A DNA stretch of 64,000 nt from Dissulfurirhabdus thermomarina (GTDB lineage: Bacteria; Desulfobacterota; Dissulfuribacteria; Dissulfuribacterales; Dissulfurirhabdaceae). Under the pieces are notes generated by a model. It was not told the DNA's origin. It saw only the letters and a list, made by a program, of their open reading frames with translations, and searched no databases. Below, one piece after another: positions 1-13,136 of this stretch. Where the stretch lies: the NCBI RefSeq assembly GCF_012979235.1, contig NZ_JAATWC010000001.1, forward strand, positions 1-64,000, given 5' to 3'. Position numbers and translations under genes: made by a program. Every line of letters begins with the position of its first letter. The first letter of the stretch is position 1.

Positions 1-24
1 CCGCTTTCGGCCAAAACCGCCGGC

Positions 25-2391
<2,367 letters not shown>

Positions 2392-2580
2392 GGACGTCGA
2401 TCCCGGGCCGGGTGCGGCCTCCGCCTCGGCGGGCCGGACCGGCCGATCGTCTCGATGGCGCCGCAAAGACTCGGCGATCTTTGCCCGGCCATCTGTTCGG
2501 CGGCCTCTTGACGAGGCCTTTCAGTCTTGTCTTACCCGCATTCCGCCGCGGCCACAACCTGGGTTCGGCCCCCGTCTCCC

Positions 2581-2610
2581 TTGACAGGCGTGGCAAAAAG
2601 CCCTTACATT
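2581..2610 (+). promoter_or_regulatory. Candidate sigma-70 promoter for the Fe-S protein / cytochrome pair
   Basis: TTGACA at 2581-2586 and TACATT at 2605-2610 with an 18-bp spacer, about 115 bp upstream of the ferredoxin start. This intergenic region (2392-2725) separates it from the divergent sigma-54 activator. I saw no convincing GG-N10-GC sigma-54 site there. Confidence 0.45.
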
Positions 2611-2725
2611 GGCGCTTGCCGGTGAAAAATAGCGGAATTTTGGGTTGTCACGTGGGCGGCCCGAAACCAGACACCGCCCGGGCGGGGGATTCCGGCCCGA
2701 GGCGGTCCTTCCACGGAGGCCACAG

Positions 2726-3487
2726 ATGAAGAAAAGGATTGAGGATTTCGCGAAACTGGAAAACGAGGGGGCCGACACCCTGCCCTCTGCGGAACGGCGG
2801 CGCTTTCTCCGCCTCGGTCTCACGGTCACGGGCGTCTTTGCAGGCGGGACCGTCCTGTCCCTCACCTCGAGCCGCCCGGCGCGGGGGGCCCTCGTGGGGG
2901 GCGAAATGCTCCGGAAGGACCCCTACAAGCCCCACTACAGCATGGTGATCCGCGAAGACCGCTGCATCGACTGCCAGCGCTGCATGGACGCCTGCGTCAA
3001 GACCAACGACGTGCCCGAGTACGGCTACCGCACCACCATCCTCGAGCGGGAGCTGGAGGTCGGCCCGGGGGAGAAGCAGCGCGAGTTCATGCCCGTCCTC
3101 TGCAACCACTGCAACCGCCCCCCCTGCGTCCGGGTCTGCCCCACCAAGGCCACCTACAAGGACGAGAAGACGGGTATCGTCATGATGCACTACGAAAAGT
3201 GCATCGGTTGCAAGACCTGCATGGCGGCCTGCCCGTACAACGCCCGGTACTTCAACGAGGAGAAGCGGGCCATCGACAAGTGTAACTTCTGCTTCGACAC
3301 GCGGCTTTCCAAGGGGGAGAAGCTGACGGCCTGCGCCGCCGCCTGCCCGGCCGACGTCCGGATCTTCGGCGACATCGCAGACCCCGACAGCCGCGTCTAC
3401 AAGCTCGTCCACGAGCCCACCCGGGTGGTCTGGGTGCTCCGGCCCGAGACGGGCGCCATGCCCAACGTCTTCTACACCAAGGGTTGA
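2726..3487 (+). CDS. Tat-exported four-[4Fe-4S] ferredoxin subunit (NrfC/PsrB/DsrO type)
   Basis: 253 aa. The ATG at 2726 follows GGAGG at 2715-2719. Residues 23-40 carry a twin-arginine signal (RRRFLR plus a hydrophobic stretch), so it is exported folded. Sixteen cysteines form four cluster motifs: C80/83/86/90, C126/129/134/138, C159/162/165/169 and C186/189/203/207. This is the layout of the electron-transfer subunit of NrfC, PsrB, DsrO and QrcC-type quinone oxidoreductases. The next gene encodes a trihaem cytochrome, so electrons probably pass between the two in the periplasm. The usual partners, an NrfD-type membrane subunit and a molybdopterin catalytic subunit, are not adjacent; the only NrfD here lies about 48 kb away. 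The exact complex is therefore unknown. Confidence 0.92.
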   Translation: MKKRIEDFAKLENEGADTLPSAERRRFLRLGLTVTGVFAGGTVLSLTSSRPARGALVGGEMLRKDPYKPHYSMVIREDRCIDCQRCMDACVKTNDVPEYGYRTTILERELEVGPGEKQREFMPVLCNHCNRPPCVRVCPTKATYKDEKTGIVMMHYEKCIGCKTCMAACPYNARYFNEEKRAIDKCNFCFDTRLSKGEKLTACAAACPADVRIFGDIADPDSRVYKLVHEPTRVVWVLRPETGAMPNVFYTKG

Positions 3488-3592
3488 GCCGCGGCGGCCA
3501 ACCGCGGGAACAAGGAATCAAGGGGCCGGCCCGCCCCGGCGACCGCGCGGCGGACCCGGGCCCCCAGCCAGGAATCCAGCGAGGGGAAAAAC

Positions 3593-3997
3593 ATGAAAAA
3601 GGTCCTTTGCATCGGAGTCGCGGCCCTCGTCGCCGGCCTCGTCCTCCACTTCGGCCCGGCCGGCTTCGCCGAGGAGGAGCAGGAACACGGGGGCGACATC
3701 ATCTTCACCAAGCCCGTCAAGGCCGTCCTCTTCAGCCACCAGACCCACATCGACCAGGGGCTCGAGTGCGACAGCTGCCACGACGACCCCTTCGAGATGG
3801 CCGCGGGAACGGCCGAGGAGAACGGGGACTTCACCATGGAGGCGCTCTACCAGGGGAAATACTGCGGCACCTGCCACGACGGGGAGACGGCCTTCGCCTC
3901 CAACACCCGGTGCGCCGTCTGCCACATCGGGGTGAAGGGCTACAACCGGCTCTACAAGCTGAGCGGCGAGGAAGGAGAGGGCGGCCACGGGGAATAG
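3593..3997 (+). CDS. Periplasmic trihaem class III (c7-type) cytochrome c
   Basis: 134 aa with an N-terminal signal peptide (MKK, hydrophobic core, likely cleavage near residue 26). Three CXXCH haem sites are at 59-63, 91-95 and 107-111. The FSHQTH segment (48-53) supplies candidate distal histidines, as in c3/c7 trihaem domains of Desulfobacterota. It follows the Tat-exported ferredoxin by 105 bp and is probably cotranscribed. The likely role is periplasmic electron transfer to or from that Fe-S protein. The tail is Glu/Gly/His-rich. A strong hairpin terminator follows 30 bp downstream. Confidence 0.9.
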   Translation: MKKVLCIGVAALVAGLVLHFGPAGFAEEEQEHGGDIIFTKPVKAVLFSHQTHIDQGLECDSCHDDPFEMAAGTAEENGDFTMEALYQGKYCGTCHDGETAFASNTRCAVCHIGVKGYNRLYKLSGEEGEGGHGE

Positions 3998-4027
3998 GGC
4001 CGCCGGCCGCGCGGATATCGCTTCTTC

Positions 4028-4062
4028 GGGGGCGGCGGGACGCAGGTCCCGCCGCCCCCTTT
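4028..4062 (+). terminator. Rho-independent terminator after the trihaem cytochrome
   Basis: A perfect 14-bp GC-rich stem (4028-4041 with 4046-4059) has a GCAG loop and is followed by TTT. It lies between the cytochrome and the convergent unknown gene and may serve both strands. Confidence 0.75.
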
Positions 4063-4066
4063 ACGT

Positions 4067-4849
4067 TCAGCCCGATTCCGGGGCGCCGCAAGACTCCACC
4101 AGGGCCGCCAGGAGCCGTCCCTCGAGGCGGCCGGAGCTCGCCGCGGCGGCGCCCCGCCCCCGGAGGCGGCACCGGACCTCCACCTGGTCCACCAGGCCGG
4201 AACGGAGGGCGAGGGTCAGGACGGCCGAGGCCGGCAGCGGCCTGCCCGCCCAGAAATCCGGGGCCCCCAGCACCGCGGGGGCCGTCACCGTGACCTCCGC
4301 CCCGTAGCCGCGGCACCCGAAGACGGGAAGAGCCGCCTGGAAGTCCCGCTCGAGCCCGAGCCCGGCGCACGCCTCGTGCACCGCCAGCCAGACCTCGTCC
4401 AGGTCCCCCCACACCTCCACCCCCATGGGCACGCCGTCGAAGAGGGCCCGGGCCCGCGCCTCTCCCTCTTCCCCGTAGAGGCAGCGGTGGTCGTAGTTGC
4501 GGGCCATCCACTCGGCGATCTTGAGCAGCAGGTGGACGGCGGTCTCCTTGGCCTCCTGGGGATGCGCAGGCAGGGGGGCCACCAGCACCTCGGTGAGCCC
4601 CGCCAGGGCATTGCTCACGAAGTTGGGGACCCGGTCGCGGAGATCCCGGACGGGGTCGGCCCACTCGGGCAGGCCCTCCTCCCGGCCCATCCGCCCGAGA
4701 AAATCCGAGAGCAGGTCCCGGCCCGGGGCCTGCCAGCCGGCGGCCGGCTCGGCCGGGGAGGCCAGCATGGCCTTGAGCTCGGCCCGGAGGGAGGCGTCGC
4801 CGGCGCCGCGGAGGCAGCTCAACTTGTGGCGCAGCAGGGAGGAGAGCAT
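4067..4849 (-). CDS. Conserved-looking hypothetical protein
   Basis: 260 aa from the ATG at 4849. A GTG at 4882 is in frame but falls inside the terminator of the upstream cytochrome gene, so the shorter form is chosen. I do not recognise the family. The protein is soluble, Ala/Leu-rich and mainly helical, with no signal peptide, membrane segment or metal motif. The stretch LLLKIAEWMARNYDH (about 120-135) looks helical. The base and codon use match its neighbours, and reading is open to the convergent terminator at 4028-4062. It lies downstream of the tetrahaem cytochrome on the same strand but behind a strong terminator, so it is probably transcribed separately. Confidence 0.7.
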   Translation of the reverse strand: MLSSLLRHKLSCLRGAGDASLRAELKAMLASPAEPAAGWQAPGRDLLSDFLGRMGREEGLPEWADPVRDLRDRVPNFVSNALAGLTEVLVAPLPAHPQEAKETAVHLLLKIAEWMARNYDHRCLYGEEGEARARALFDGVPMGVEVWGDLDEVWLAVHEACAGLGLERDFQAALPVFGCRGYGAEVTVTAPAVLGAPDFWAGRPLPASAVLTLALRSGLVDQVEVRCRLRGRGAAAASSGRLEGRLLAALVESCGAPESG

Positions 4850-4860
4850 CCGAGCCCCCG

Positions 4861-4893
4861 AAAAAGAGGCCTGCCGGATCACGGCAGGCCTCT
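4861..4893 (-). terminator. Rho-independent terminator of the tetrahaem cytochrome gene
   Basis: A perfect 12-bp stem (4865-4876 with 4882-4893) has a 5-nt loop and, on the minus strand, a run of T at 4861-4865. It lies 56 bp beyond the cytochrome stop codon. Confidence 0.85.
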
Positions 4894-4948
4894 CGCTTCC
4901 GTCACACCGGAAGGCGGGCGCCGCCCCCGGTGACCGGCCGAACGGTGG

Positions 4949-5320
4949 CTACTTCTTGTGGCAGCCGTTGCACTTGGTGGGCGCGCCCTCGGCCTTGTGC
5001 TGCTTGTGGCAGTTCTTGCAGTTCTCGTGGAAGACCTTCATGGGCTTGTTGACCTTCTTGTTGGCCATGGAGCTGTTGTGGCACTCCTCGCACTTCTTCA
5101 TGGCCTGGCCCTTCTTGAAGGGAACCCGCTTGCCGTTTGCCACGCCGTGGTGGCACTGGCCGCAGTCCATCCGGGCCTGGTGCTTGTGGTGCGCGAAGGT
5201 GACGTCCCCCTTCTTGGCCTTCAACACGATGGTCGCGGGACCCTCTCCGGCCATGGCCACGCCGGCGCCCGCCACGGCGAACAGTCCTACCACCAGCCAC
5301 GTCAGGATGTTCTTCTTCAT
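4949..5320 (-). CDS. Periplasmic tetrahaem class III cytochrome c
   Basis: 123 aa. The ATG at 5320 follows AAGGAGGAG, which decides the start over an upstream in-frame codon. A signal peptide ends at AMA (about residue 24). Four CXXCH sites sit at 53-57, 77-81, 101-105 and 117-121, with histidines in FAHHKHQ (42-48) as likely axial ligands. The mature protein is small and Lys-rich, as in periplasmic c3/c7 cytochromes that shuttle electrons between hydrogenases or dehydrogenases and membrane complexes. It is monocistronic: its own candidate promoter lies at 5439-5467 and a strong terminator follows. Confidence 0.9.
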   Translation of the reverse strand: MKKNILTWLVVGLFAVAGAGVAMAGEGPATIVLKAKKGDVTFAHHKHQARMDCGQCHHGVANGKRVPFKKGQAMKKCEECHNSSMANKKVNKPMKVFHENCKNCHKQHKAEGAPTKCNGCHKK

Positions 5321-5438
5321 GCCCTTTGCTCCTCCTTGCGGTTTGGATGTGGCCCGCACGGGGCGCCGCCGCCTCCGGCCGCGGCCCCGGCAGGGCCCCC
5401 CGGGCTCGCCCCGGGAATGAATGGAGATTCACCGGAAT

Positions 5439-5467
5439 TTTCTATACCGGGGGGGCGTGTTTGTCAA
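5439..5467 (-). promoter_or_regulatory. Candidate promoter of the tetrahaem cytochrome gene
   Basis: On the minus strand TTGACA (5467-5462) is followed by TAGAAA with a 17-bp spacer (5444-5439), or by TATAGA with 15 bp. It lies about 120 bp upstream of the ATG. The 5321-5660 interval holds this site and the plus-strand promoter at 5576-5605, and otherwise nothing I recognise. Confidence 0.45.
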
Positions 5468-5575
5468 TCGGGAAATGGCGCGGCCGGCGCCCGGCGAAGG
5501 CGGGCCGACCCCGGGAAGGCGCCGCCCACGGCCGGACGGCCGCCCACGGGTTGAAATGTCCAACTGTGAAGGTCC

Positions 5576-5605
5576 TTTACAATCTTCGGTGGCAATTGGT
5601 ATGAT
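5576..5605 (+). promoter_or_regulatory. Candidate promoter of the small Cys-rich protein gene
   Basis: TTTACA (5576-5581), an 18-bp spacer and TATGAT (5600-5605), about 55 bp upstream of the GTG start at 5661, in a locally AT-richer stretch. Confidence 0.45.
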
Positions 5606-5660
5606 GCTCAGCATCCAGCCCCGCCGGGCCGTCCCGACATGCCGCCAAGGAGGCGATACC

Positions 5661-5876
5661 GTGAAGATCGTCTTTGATCCAGATATCCCCGCGCAGGCCC
5701 ACGAGTCCCTGACCGAGGTCATCCAGGAATCGGTCCCGGGAAAGTGCGCGTGCGGCTGCGACGAGATCTACGTCTCTCTCCAGGCCCCGGACCGCATCGA
5801 CGTCAAGTGCTACGACTGCGGCACCAGCTTCTGCGAACTCGAGGTCGAGGTGGCCCAGGAGGTGGTGGAACACTGA
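5661..5876 (+). CDS. Small Cys-rich protein, possible metal-binding, unknown function
   Basis: 71 aa. The GTG at 5661 is preceded by AAGGAGG at 5647-5653. The frame is open upstream but has no comparable ribosome site. The sequence contains CACGC (about residues 30-34), then CYDCG and FCELE (about 54-64). The five or six cysteines could bind zinc or an Fe-S cluster. It is acidic, with no signal peptide or membrane segment. I do not recognise the family. It has its own candidate promoter and lies upstream of two hsp20 genes, which suggests but does not show a stress connection. Confidence 0.7.
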   Translation: MKIVFDPDIPAQAHESLTEVIQESVPGKCACGCDEIYVSLQAPDRIDVKCYDCGTSFCELEVEVAQEVVEH

Positions 5877-5908
5877 CGCCCCTCCTCCCCGTGCCCGCCC
5901 CTGCCCGG

Positions 5909-5936
5909 TTGACGCGCCGGCTCGAATGCTTACCTT
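5909..5936 (+). promoter_or_regulatory. Candidate promoter of the hsp20 pair
   Basis: TTGACG (5909-5914), a 16-bp spacer and TACCTT (5931-5936), about 75 bp upstream of the first hsp20 ATG. No CIRCE or classic sigma-32 motif was seen here. Confidence 0.35.
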
Positions 5937-6009
5937 CTGATCGCCGAAAGGTCACGCCCTGGCCTGGCCAGCGCGTGGAATCCGCAGCTTTTCGGAAGGA
6001 GGTAGCGTC

Positions 6010-6474
6010 ATGCTGGGCACATGGCTTGAAACCCCCGTTTGGAACGACTTTGCCAGGCTCCAGAGGGAACTCGAGCGGCTCTTCGATCTCGCCGCCCCCC
6101 GGGGTGACATCCGGGGCGTGGTCCGCGGCACCTTCCCGGCGGTCAACGTCGTGGAGACACAGGACAACGTCCTGGTCTACGTCTTCGCGCCCGGGATCCC
6201 CCCCGGCGAGGTAGAGATCTCCCTCAACAAGAACCTCCTCACCGTGGCCGCCGAGCGAAAGACCGACCTCGCCGGCGCCCCCGCCGAGGGCGAACCGCAG
6301 GCCCAGGGCTACCACCGGCGCGAGCGGTTCCACGGGCGCTTCCGGCGCATCATCTCCCTGCCGGAGCAGATCGACCCGGACAAGGTGGAGGCGGTGGCCC
6401 GGGACGGCATCATCCAGGTCACCATCGGCAAGCGGGAGGAGGCCAAGCCGCGCAAGATCGAGGTGAAGGTCTAG
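6010..6474 (+). CDS. Hsp20 family small heat-shock chaperone (first copy)
   Basis: 154 aa. The ATG at 6010 follows GGAAGGAGG. The N-terminal arm (about 1-35, LQRELERLFDL) is typical of bacterial class A small heat-shock proteins. The alpha-crystallin domain (about 38-145) includes the beta-strand segment FPAVNVVETQDN and the late GIIQVTIGK strand. It is an ATP-independent holdase that binds unfolding proteins as an oligomer. It lacks the usual I-x-I tail and ends in KIEVKV. It forms a tandem pair with the next gene, 42 bp downstream, before a shared terminator. Confidence 0.93.
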   Translation: MLGTWLETPVWNDFARLQRELERLFDLAAPRGDIRGVVRGTFPAVNVVETQDNVLVYVFAPGIPPGEVEISLNKNLLTVAAERKTDLAGAPAEGEPQAQGYHRRERFHGRFRRIISLPEQIDPDKVEAVARDGIIQVTIGKREEAKPRKIEVKV

Positions 6475-6516
6475 GGACCCACCGGAGAGTCCAGCGACGA
6501 CAAGGAGGACGACGCC

Positions 6517-6909
6517 ATGAGCGACATCGCCGTCAAGCAGGAGACCGCCGAGCGCGAACCCAGGCAGGCCGCGGCGCCCGCTCCCCTGGTGCCGCCGGTG
6601 GACGTGTACGAGGATCACGACGCCATCACCCTGATGGCCGACATGCCGGGCGTGGCCAAGGACGACGTGGACGTCCGGATCGACAAGGACGTCCTCACCC
6701 TCCGGGGCCGCATCGGCGACTACGTCCCGGAGGAGGCCCGGCCCCTCTACGCCGAGTTCTCCGGCCGCGAGTACGCGCGCTCCTTCACCGTGGGGCCCGA
6801 GATCGACGTGGACCGGATCGAGGCCAAGATGGAGGCCGGGGTCCTGCGGGTGACCCTCCCCAAGGTGGAGGCCGTCAAGCCGCGCCGCATCGAGGTCCGG
6901 GCGGCCTGA
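6517..6909 (+). CDS. Hsp20 family small heat-shock chaperone (second copy)
   Basis: 130 aa. The ATG at 6517 is preceded by AAGGAGG. The N-terminal arm is short and followed by an alpha-crystallin domain (about 30-125) with the VYEDHDAITLMADMPGV strand pair and the GVLRVTLPK strand. It is diverged from the first copy, so this is a paralogous pair rather than a recent duplication. Such pairs often co-assemble. It is transcribed with the first copy and ends at a strong terminator. Confidence 0.93.
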   Translation: MSDIAVKQETAEREPRQAAAPAPLVPPVDVYEDHDAITLMADMPGVAKDDVDVRIDKDVLTLRGRIGDYVPEEARPLYAEFSGREYARSFTVGPEIDVDRIEAKMEAGVLRVTLPKVEAVKPRRIEVRAA

Positions 6910-6933
6910 GGCGCCGGGCATGGAAACACCCGA

Positions 6934-6961
6934 GGGGGCGCCCCTGCGGCGCCCCTTTTTT
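6934..6961 (+). terminator. Rho-independent terminator after the hsp20 pair
   Basis: An 8-bp stem GGGGCGCC/GGCGCCCC (6935-6942 with 6948-6955) has a 5-nt loop and is followed by six T. Confidence 0.85.
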
Positions 6962-7051
6962 CGTGCCGAATCCCGGGGCGCTTTTCTTCGGCCACCCGTG
7001 GGGCCTCTTCGCGGGCTGGAAGCGGGCCGGCGGCGGCCGCCGCGGGCCCGG

Positions 7052-7080
7052 TTGACGAGGGTCGTGCCCGCGTTTATAGT
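7052..7080 (+). promoter_or_regulatory. Promoter of carAB
   Basis: TTGACG (7052-7057), a 17-bp spacer and TATAGT (7075-7080). The implied leader to the carA start is about 130 nt and GC-rich; I see no recognisable attenuator or riboswitch in it. Confidence 0.6.
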
Positions 7081-7218
7081 TGCGTGATTTTGGCCCGGCG
7101 CCCGCCGCCGCCCGGGAAGACGGGGGCCGCCGGCACGAGACCGGCCGCCCCGCCGGTTCGACGTCGCCGCCCCCGGAGGGCACCGGGGGCACCTCCTTCT
7201 TCGAAGAGGCATCCCATC

Positions 7219-8334
7219 GTGAAAGCGCTCATCGCCCTGGAGGACGGCCGCCTGTTCGAGGGCCGCGCCTTCGCCGGTTCCGGTGAAACCGAAGGCGAGA
7301 TCGTCTTCAACACCAGCATGACCGGCTACCAGGAGATCCTCACCGACCCCTCCTACAAGGGGCAGATCGTGACACTCACCTATCCCCTGGTGGGGAACTA
7401 CGGGGTCACCCCCGAAGACGACGAGTCGGAGGGCGTCCACGTCCAGGCCTTCGTGGTCCGGGAATACGAAGACGCCTACAGCAACTGGCGGGCCCGCGCG
7501 AGCCTCCGGGACTACCTCGAGGCGCACGGCGTCCTGGGCGTCGAGCAGGTGGACACCCGGGCCATCACGCGCCACATCCGCCGGGCGGGCGCCATGCGGG
7601 CCGTGGTCTCCACCGTGGACCTCGACCCCGGCTCCCTGGTGGCCAAGGCCCGGCGCTCCCCCGGGCTCGAGGGCCGCGACCTCGTCCGCGAGGTGACCTG
7701 CCGCCGGCCCTACGAGTGGCACGGCGGCCGGGCGGTGGAACCCGGCGGCGCCGGTCGGGAAGAAGGGCTCACCGTGGCCGTCCTCGACTGCGGCCTCAAG
7801 CGCAACCAGCTCCGGCTCCTCGAGGCCCGGGGCTGCCGCCCGCGGGTCTTCCCGGCGGGCACCCCGCCGGAGGACCTCCTGGCGGCGGAGCCCGACGGGA
7901 TCTTCGTCTCCAACGGCCCCGGCGACCCGGCGGCCCTCACCGGCGTGGTCCGGACGGTGCGGGCCCTCCTCGGCCGCCGCCCCGTCTTCGGCATCTGCCT
8001 CGGGCACCAGATCCTCGGCCAGGCCCTCGGCGGCCGCACCTACAAGCTCAAGTTCGGCCACCGGGGCGGCAACCAGCCCGTGAAGAACCTCCGAACGGGG
8101 CGCGTGGAGATCACCAGCCAGAACCACGGCTTCGCCGTGGACGCCGACTCGCTCCCCGCCGAGGTGGAAGTCACCCACGTGAACCTGAACGACCAGACCG
8201 TGGAAGGCATCCGGCACCCCTCCCTGGCCGCCTTCTCCGTCCAGTACCACCCCGAGAACGCCCCCGGTCCCCACGACGCCGAGTACCTCTTCGACGACTT
8301 CGTGGCGCTCATGCGGGAGGTCCCGAAAGGATAG
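7219..8334 (+). CDS. carA: Carbamoyl-phosphate synthase small (glutaminase) subunit
   Basis: 371 aa from the GTG at 7219, matching the usual CarA start ([10 protein letters not shown]). The frame runs open further upstream, but that part is low-complexity. The N-terminal CarA domain (about 1-150) is followed by a class I glutamine amidotransferase domain. Its nucleophile C260 lies in GICLGHQ, and the His and Glu of the triad lie in YHPENAPGP. It hydrolyses glutamine and channels ammonia to CarB for pyrimidine and arginine synthesis. It is followed 11 bp later by carB in one operon. Confidence 0.97.
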   Translation: MKALIALEDGRLFEGRAFAGSGETEGEIVFNTSMTGYQEILTDPSYKGQIVTLTYPLVGNYGVTPEDDESEGVHVQAFVVREYEDAYSNWRARASLRDYLEAHGVLGVEQVDTRAITRHIRRAGAMRAVVSTVDLDPGSLVAKARRSPGLEGRDLVREVTCRRPYEWHGGRAVEPGGAGREEGLTVAVLDCGLKRNQLRLLEARGCRPRVFPAGTPPEDLLAAEPDGIFVSNGPGDPAALTGVVRTVRALLGRRPVFGICLGHQILGQALGGRTYKLKFGHRGGNQPVKNLRTGRVEITSQNHGFAVDADSLPAEVEVTHVNLNDQTVEGIRHPSLAAFSVQYHPENAPGPHDAEYLFDDFVALMREVPKG

Positions 8335-8345
8335 CCGCGCCGGCC

Positions 8346-11600
<3,255 letters not shown>

Positions 11601-11641
11601 CGCCGCGGCCCGGGCCCCTTCCCTCAGCGCGGCATACGGAT

Positions 11642-11647
11642 TATAGT
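11642..11647 (+). promoter_or_regulatory. Candidate -10 element for purF
   Basis: TATAGT in the short carB-purF gap. The -35 position (TTCCCT at 17-bp spacing) is weak, so purF may also be read through from carB. Confidence 0.3.
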
Positions 11648-11717
11648 CTTGGTTTTCCGATCGGGGCCGGCCACCATGCCGGCGGCGGGGCGGAACTCTT
11701 TCGAGGAGGCAAGGCCG

Positions 11718-13136
11718 TTGTCCAGGCCGCCGTTTCACGGTCCGAGGGAGGAATGCGGCATCTTCGGGATCTACGGGCATCCCGAGGCGGCCAAGCTGAC
11801 CTACTTCGGCCTCTACGCCCTCCAGCACCGGGGGCAGGAAAGCGCCGGCATCGTGGTCTCGGACGGGCGCGCGGTCCGAGGCCACAAGGCCATGGGCCTC
11901 GTCTCGGAGGTCTTCGACGAGCCCACGCTGGCCGGCCTTTCCGGCCACCTCGCCGTGGGCCACGTCCGCTACTCCACCACCGGCTCCTCCGTGGTCCAGA
12001 ACGCCCAGCCCTTCTGCGTCACCCATTCCGGCTGCACCCTGGCCGTGGCCCACAACGGCAACCTCGTCAACGCCCGCAGCATCCGGCGCGAGCTGGAGGA
12101 CAAGGGCTCCATCTTTCAGACCACCATGGACAGCGAGATCATCGTGCATCTCCTGGCCAAGGCCGCCCACCGCGGGCAGGACGAGGCCATCCGGGCCGCC
12201 ATGGCCTGCATCCAGGGGGCCTACTCGGTGGTGATGCTCTCGGAGGACCGGCTCATCGGCTTCCGGGACCCGCGCGGGTTCCGGCCCCTCGTCCTCGGCC
12301 GGATGAACGGCGGGGCCTACGTGCTCGCCTCCGAGACCTGCGCCCTGGACCTCATCCAGGCCCGATACGTCCGGGACATCGAGCCGGGGGAGGTGGTCGT
12401 GATCGACGCCAAGGGGCTGCGATCCTTCCAGGGGGCCGAGGCCGAATCCCGCGCCCTGTGCATCTTCGAGTTCATCTACTTCGCCCGCCCCGATTCCAAC
12501 ATCTTCGGCCAGAACGTCTACGGCGTCCGAAAGGCCCTGGGCGCGGCCCTGGCCCGCGAGGCCCGGGTGTCGGCCGACTTCGTCATGCCCTTCCCCGACT
12601 CCGGAAACTACGCCGCAGTCGGTTTCGCCCAGGAATCGGGCCTCCCCCTGGAGCTCGCCGTCATCCGGAACCACTACGTGGGCCGGACCTTCATCCAGCC
12701 CAGCCAGTCCATGCGCGACTTCAGCGTCCGGATCAAGCTGAACCCCGCCCGTGACGTCATCCGCGGCAAACGCGTGGTCATCGTGGAGGACTCCATCGTG
12801 CGCGGCACCACCAGCCGCACCCGCGTCCGCGCCATGCGGGAGGCGGGGGCCAAGGAGATCACCATGGTGGTGAGCTGCCCGCCCATCCGCCACCCCTGCT
12901 TCTACGGCATCGACTTCGCCGACCCCCACGAGCTCATCGCAGCCCAGAAGGACGTGGAAGAGATCCGCCGCTACCTCGAACTCGACGGCCTCCACTACCT
13001 CGGCATCGACGCCATGCTCCGGGCGGTGGGGGGGCCGGGCGACCGCTTCTGCCTCGCCTGCTTCAACGGAAACTACCCGTTGCCCGTGGAGGAGGGCGCG
13101 GGAAAATTCCAGCTCGAGGGGAGGGCGGCCCCATGA
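11718..13136 (+). CDS. purF: Amidophosphoribosyltransferase (PurF)
   Basis: 472 aa from a TTG at 11718, chosen because GAGGAGG sits at 11703-11709 and because it leaves a 12-residue propeptide before the catalytic Cys (EECGIFG). That fits the self-processed B. subtilis-type PurF, in which Cys becomes the N-terminal nucleophile. The Ntn glutaminase domain (about 13-240) is followed by a phosphoribosyltransferase domain with VVIVEDSIVRGTT. Late cysteines (CPPIRHPC, CLAC) suggest the structural [4Fe-4S] cluster of this class. It catalyses the first committed step of purine synthesis. Its stop overlaps the next ATG. Confidence 0.96.
   Translation: MSRPPFHGPREECGIFGIYGHPEAAKLTYFGLYALQHRGQESAGIVVSDGRAVRGHKAMGLVSEVFDEPTLAGLSGHLAVGHVRYSTTGSSVVQNAQPFCVTHSGCTLAVAHNGNLVNARSIRRELEDKGSIFQTTMDSEIIVHLLAKAAHRGQDEAIRAAMACIQGAYSVVMLSEDRLIGFRDPRGFRPLVLGRMNGGAYVLASETCALDLIQARYVRDIEPGEVVVIDAKGLRSFQGAEAESRALCIFEFIYFARPDSNIFGQNVYGVRKALGAALAREARVSADFVMPFPDSGNYAAVGFAQESGLPLELAVIRNHYVGRTFIQPSQSMRDFSVRIKLNPARDVIRGKRVVIVEDSIVRGTTSRTRVRAMREAGAKEITMVVSCPPIRHPCFYGIDFADPHELIAAQKDVEEIRRYLELDGLHYLGIDAMLRAVGGPGDRFCLACFNGNYPLPVEEGAGKFQLEGRAAP

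Noticed and set aside
2581-2640. Sigma-54 promoter upstream of the ferredoxin gene, expected from the divergent sigma-54 activator
   Set aside because: No GG-N10-GC pair with acceptable flanks was found; a sigma-70 promoter fits better.
2641-2660. TCACGTG core resembling a ParB parS site
   Set aside because: Only the central 7 bp match; the flanks do not fit the 16-bp parS palindrome.
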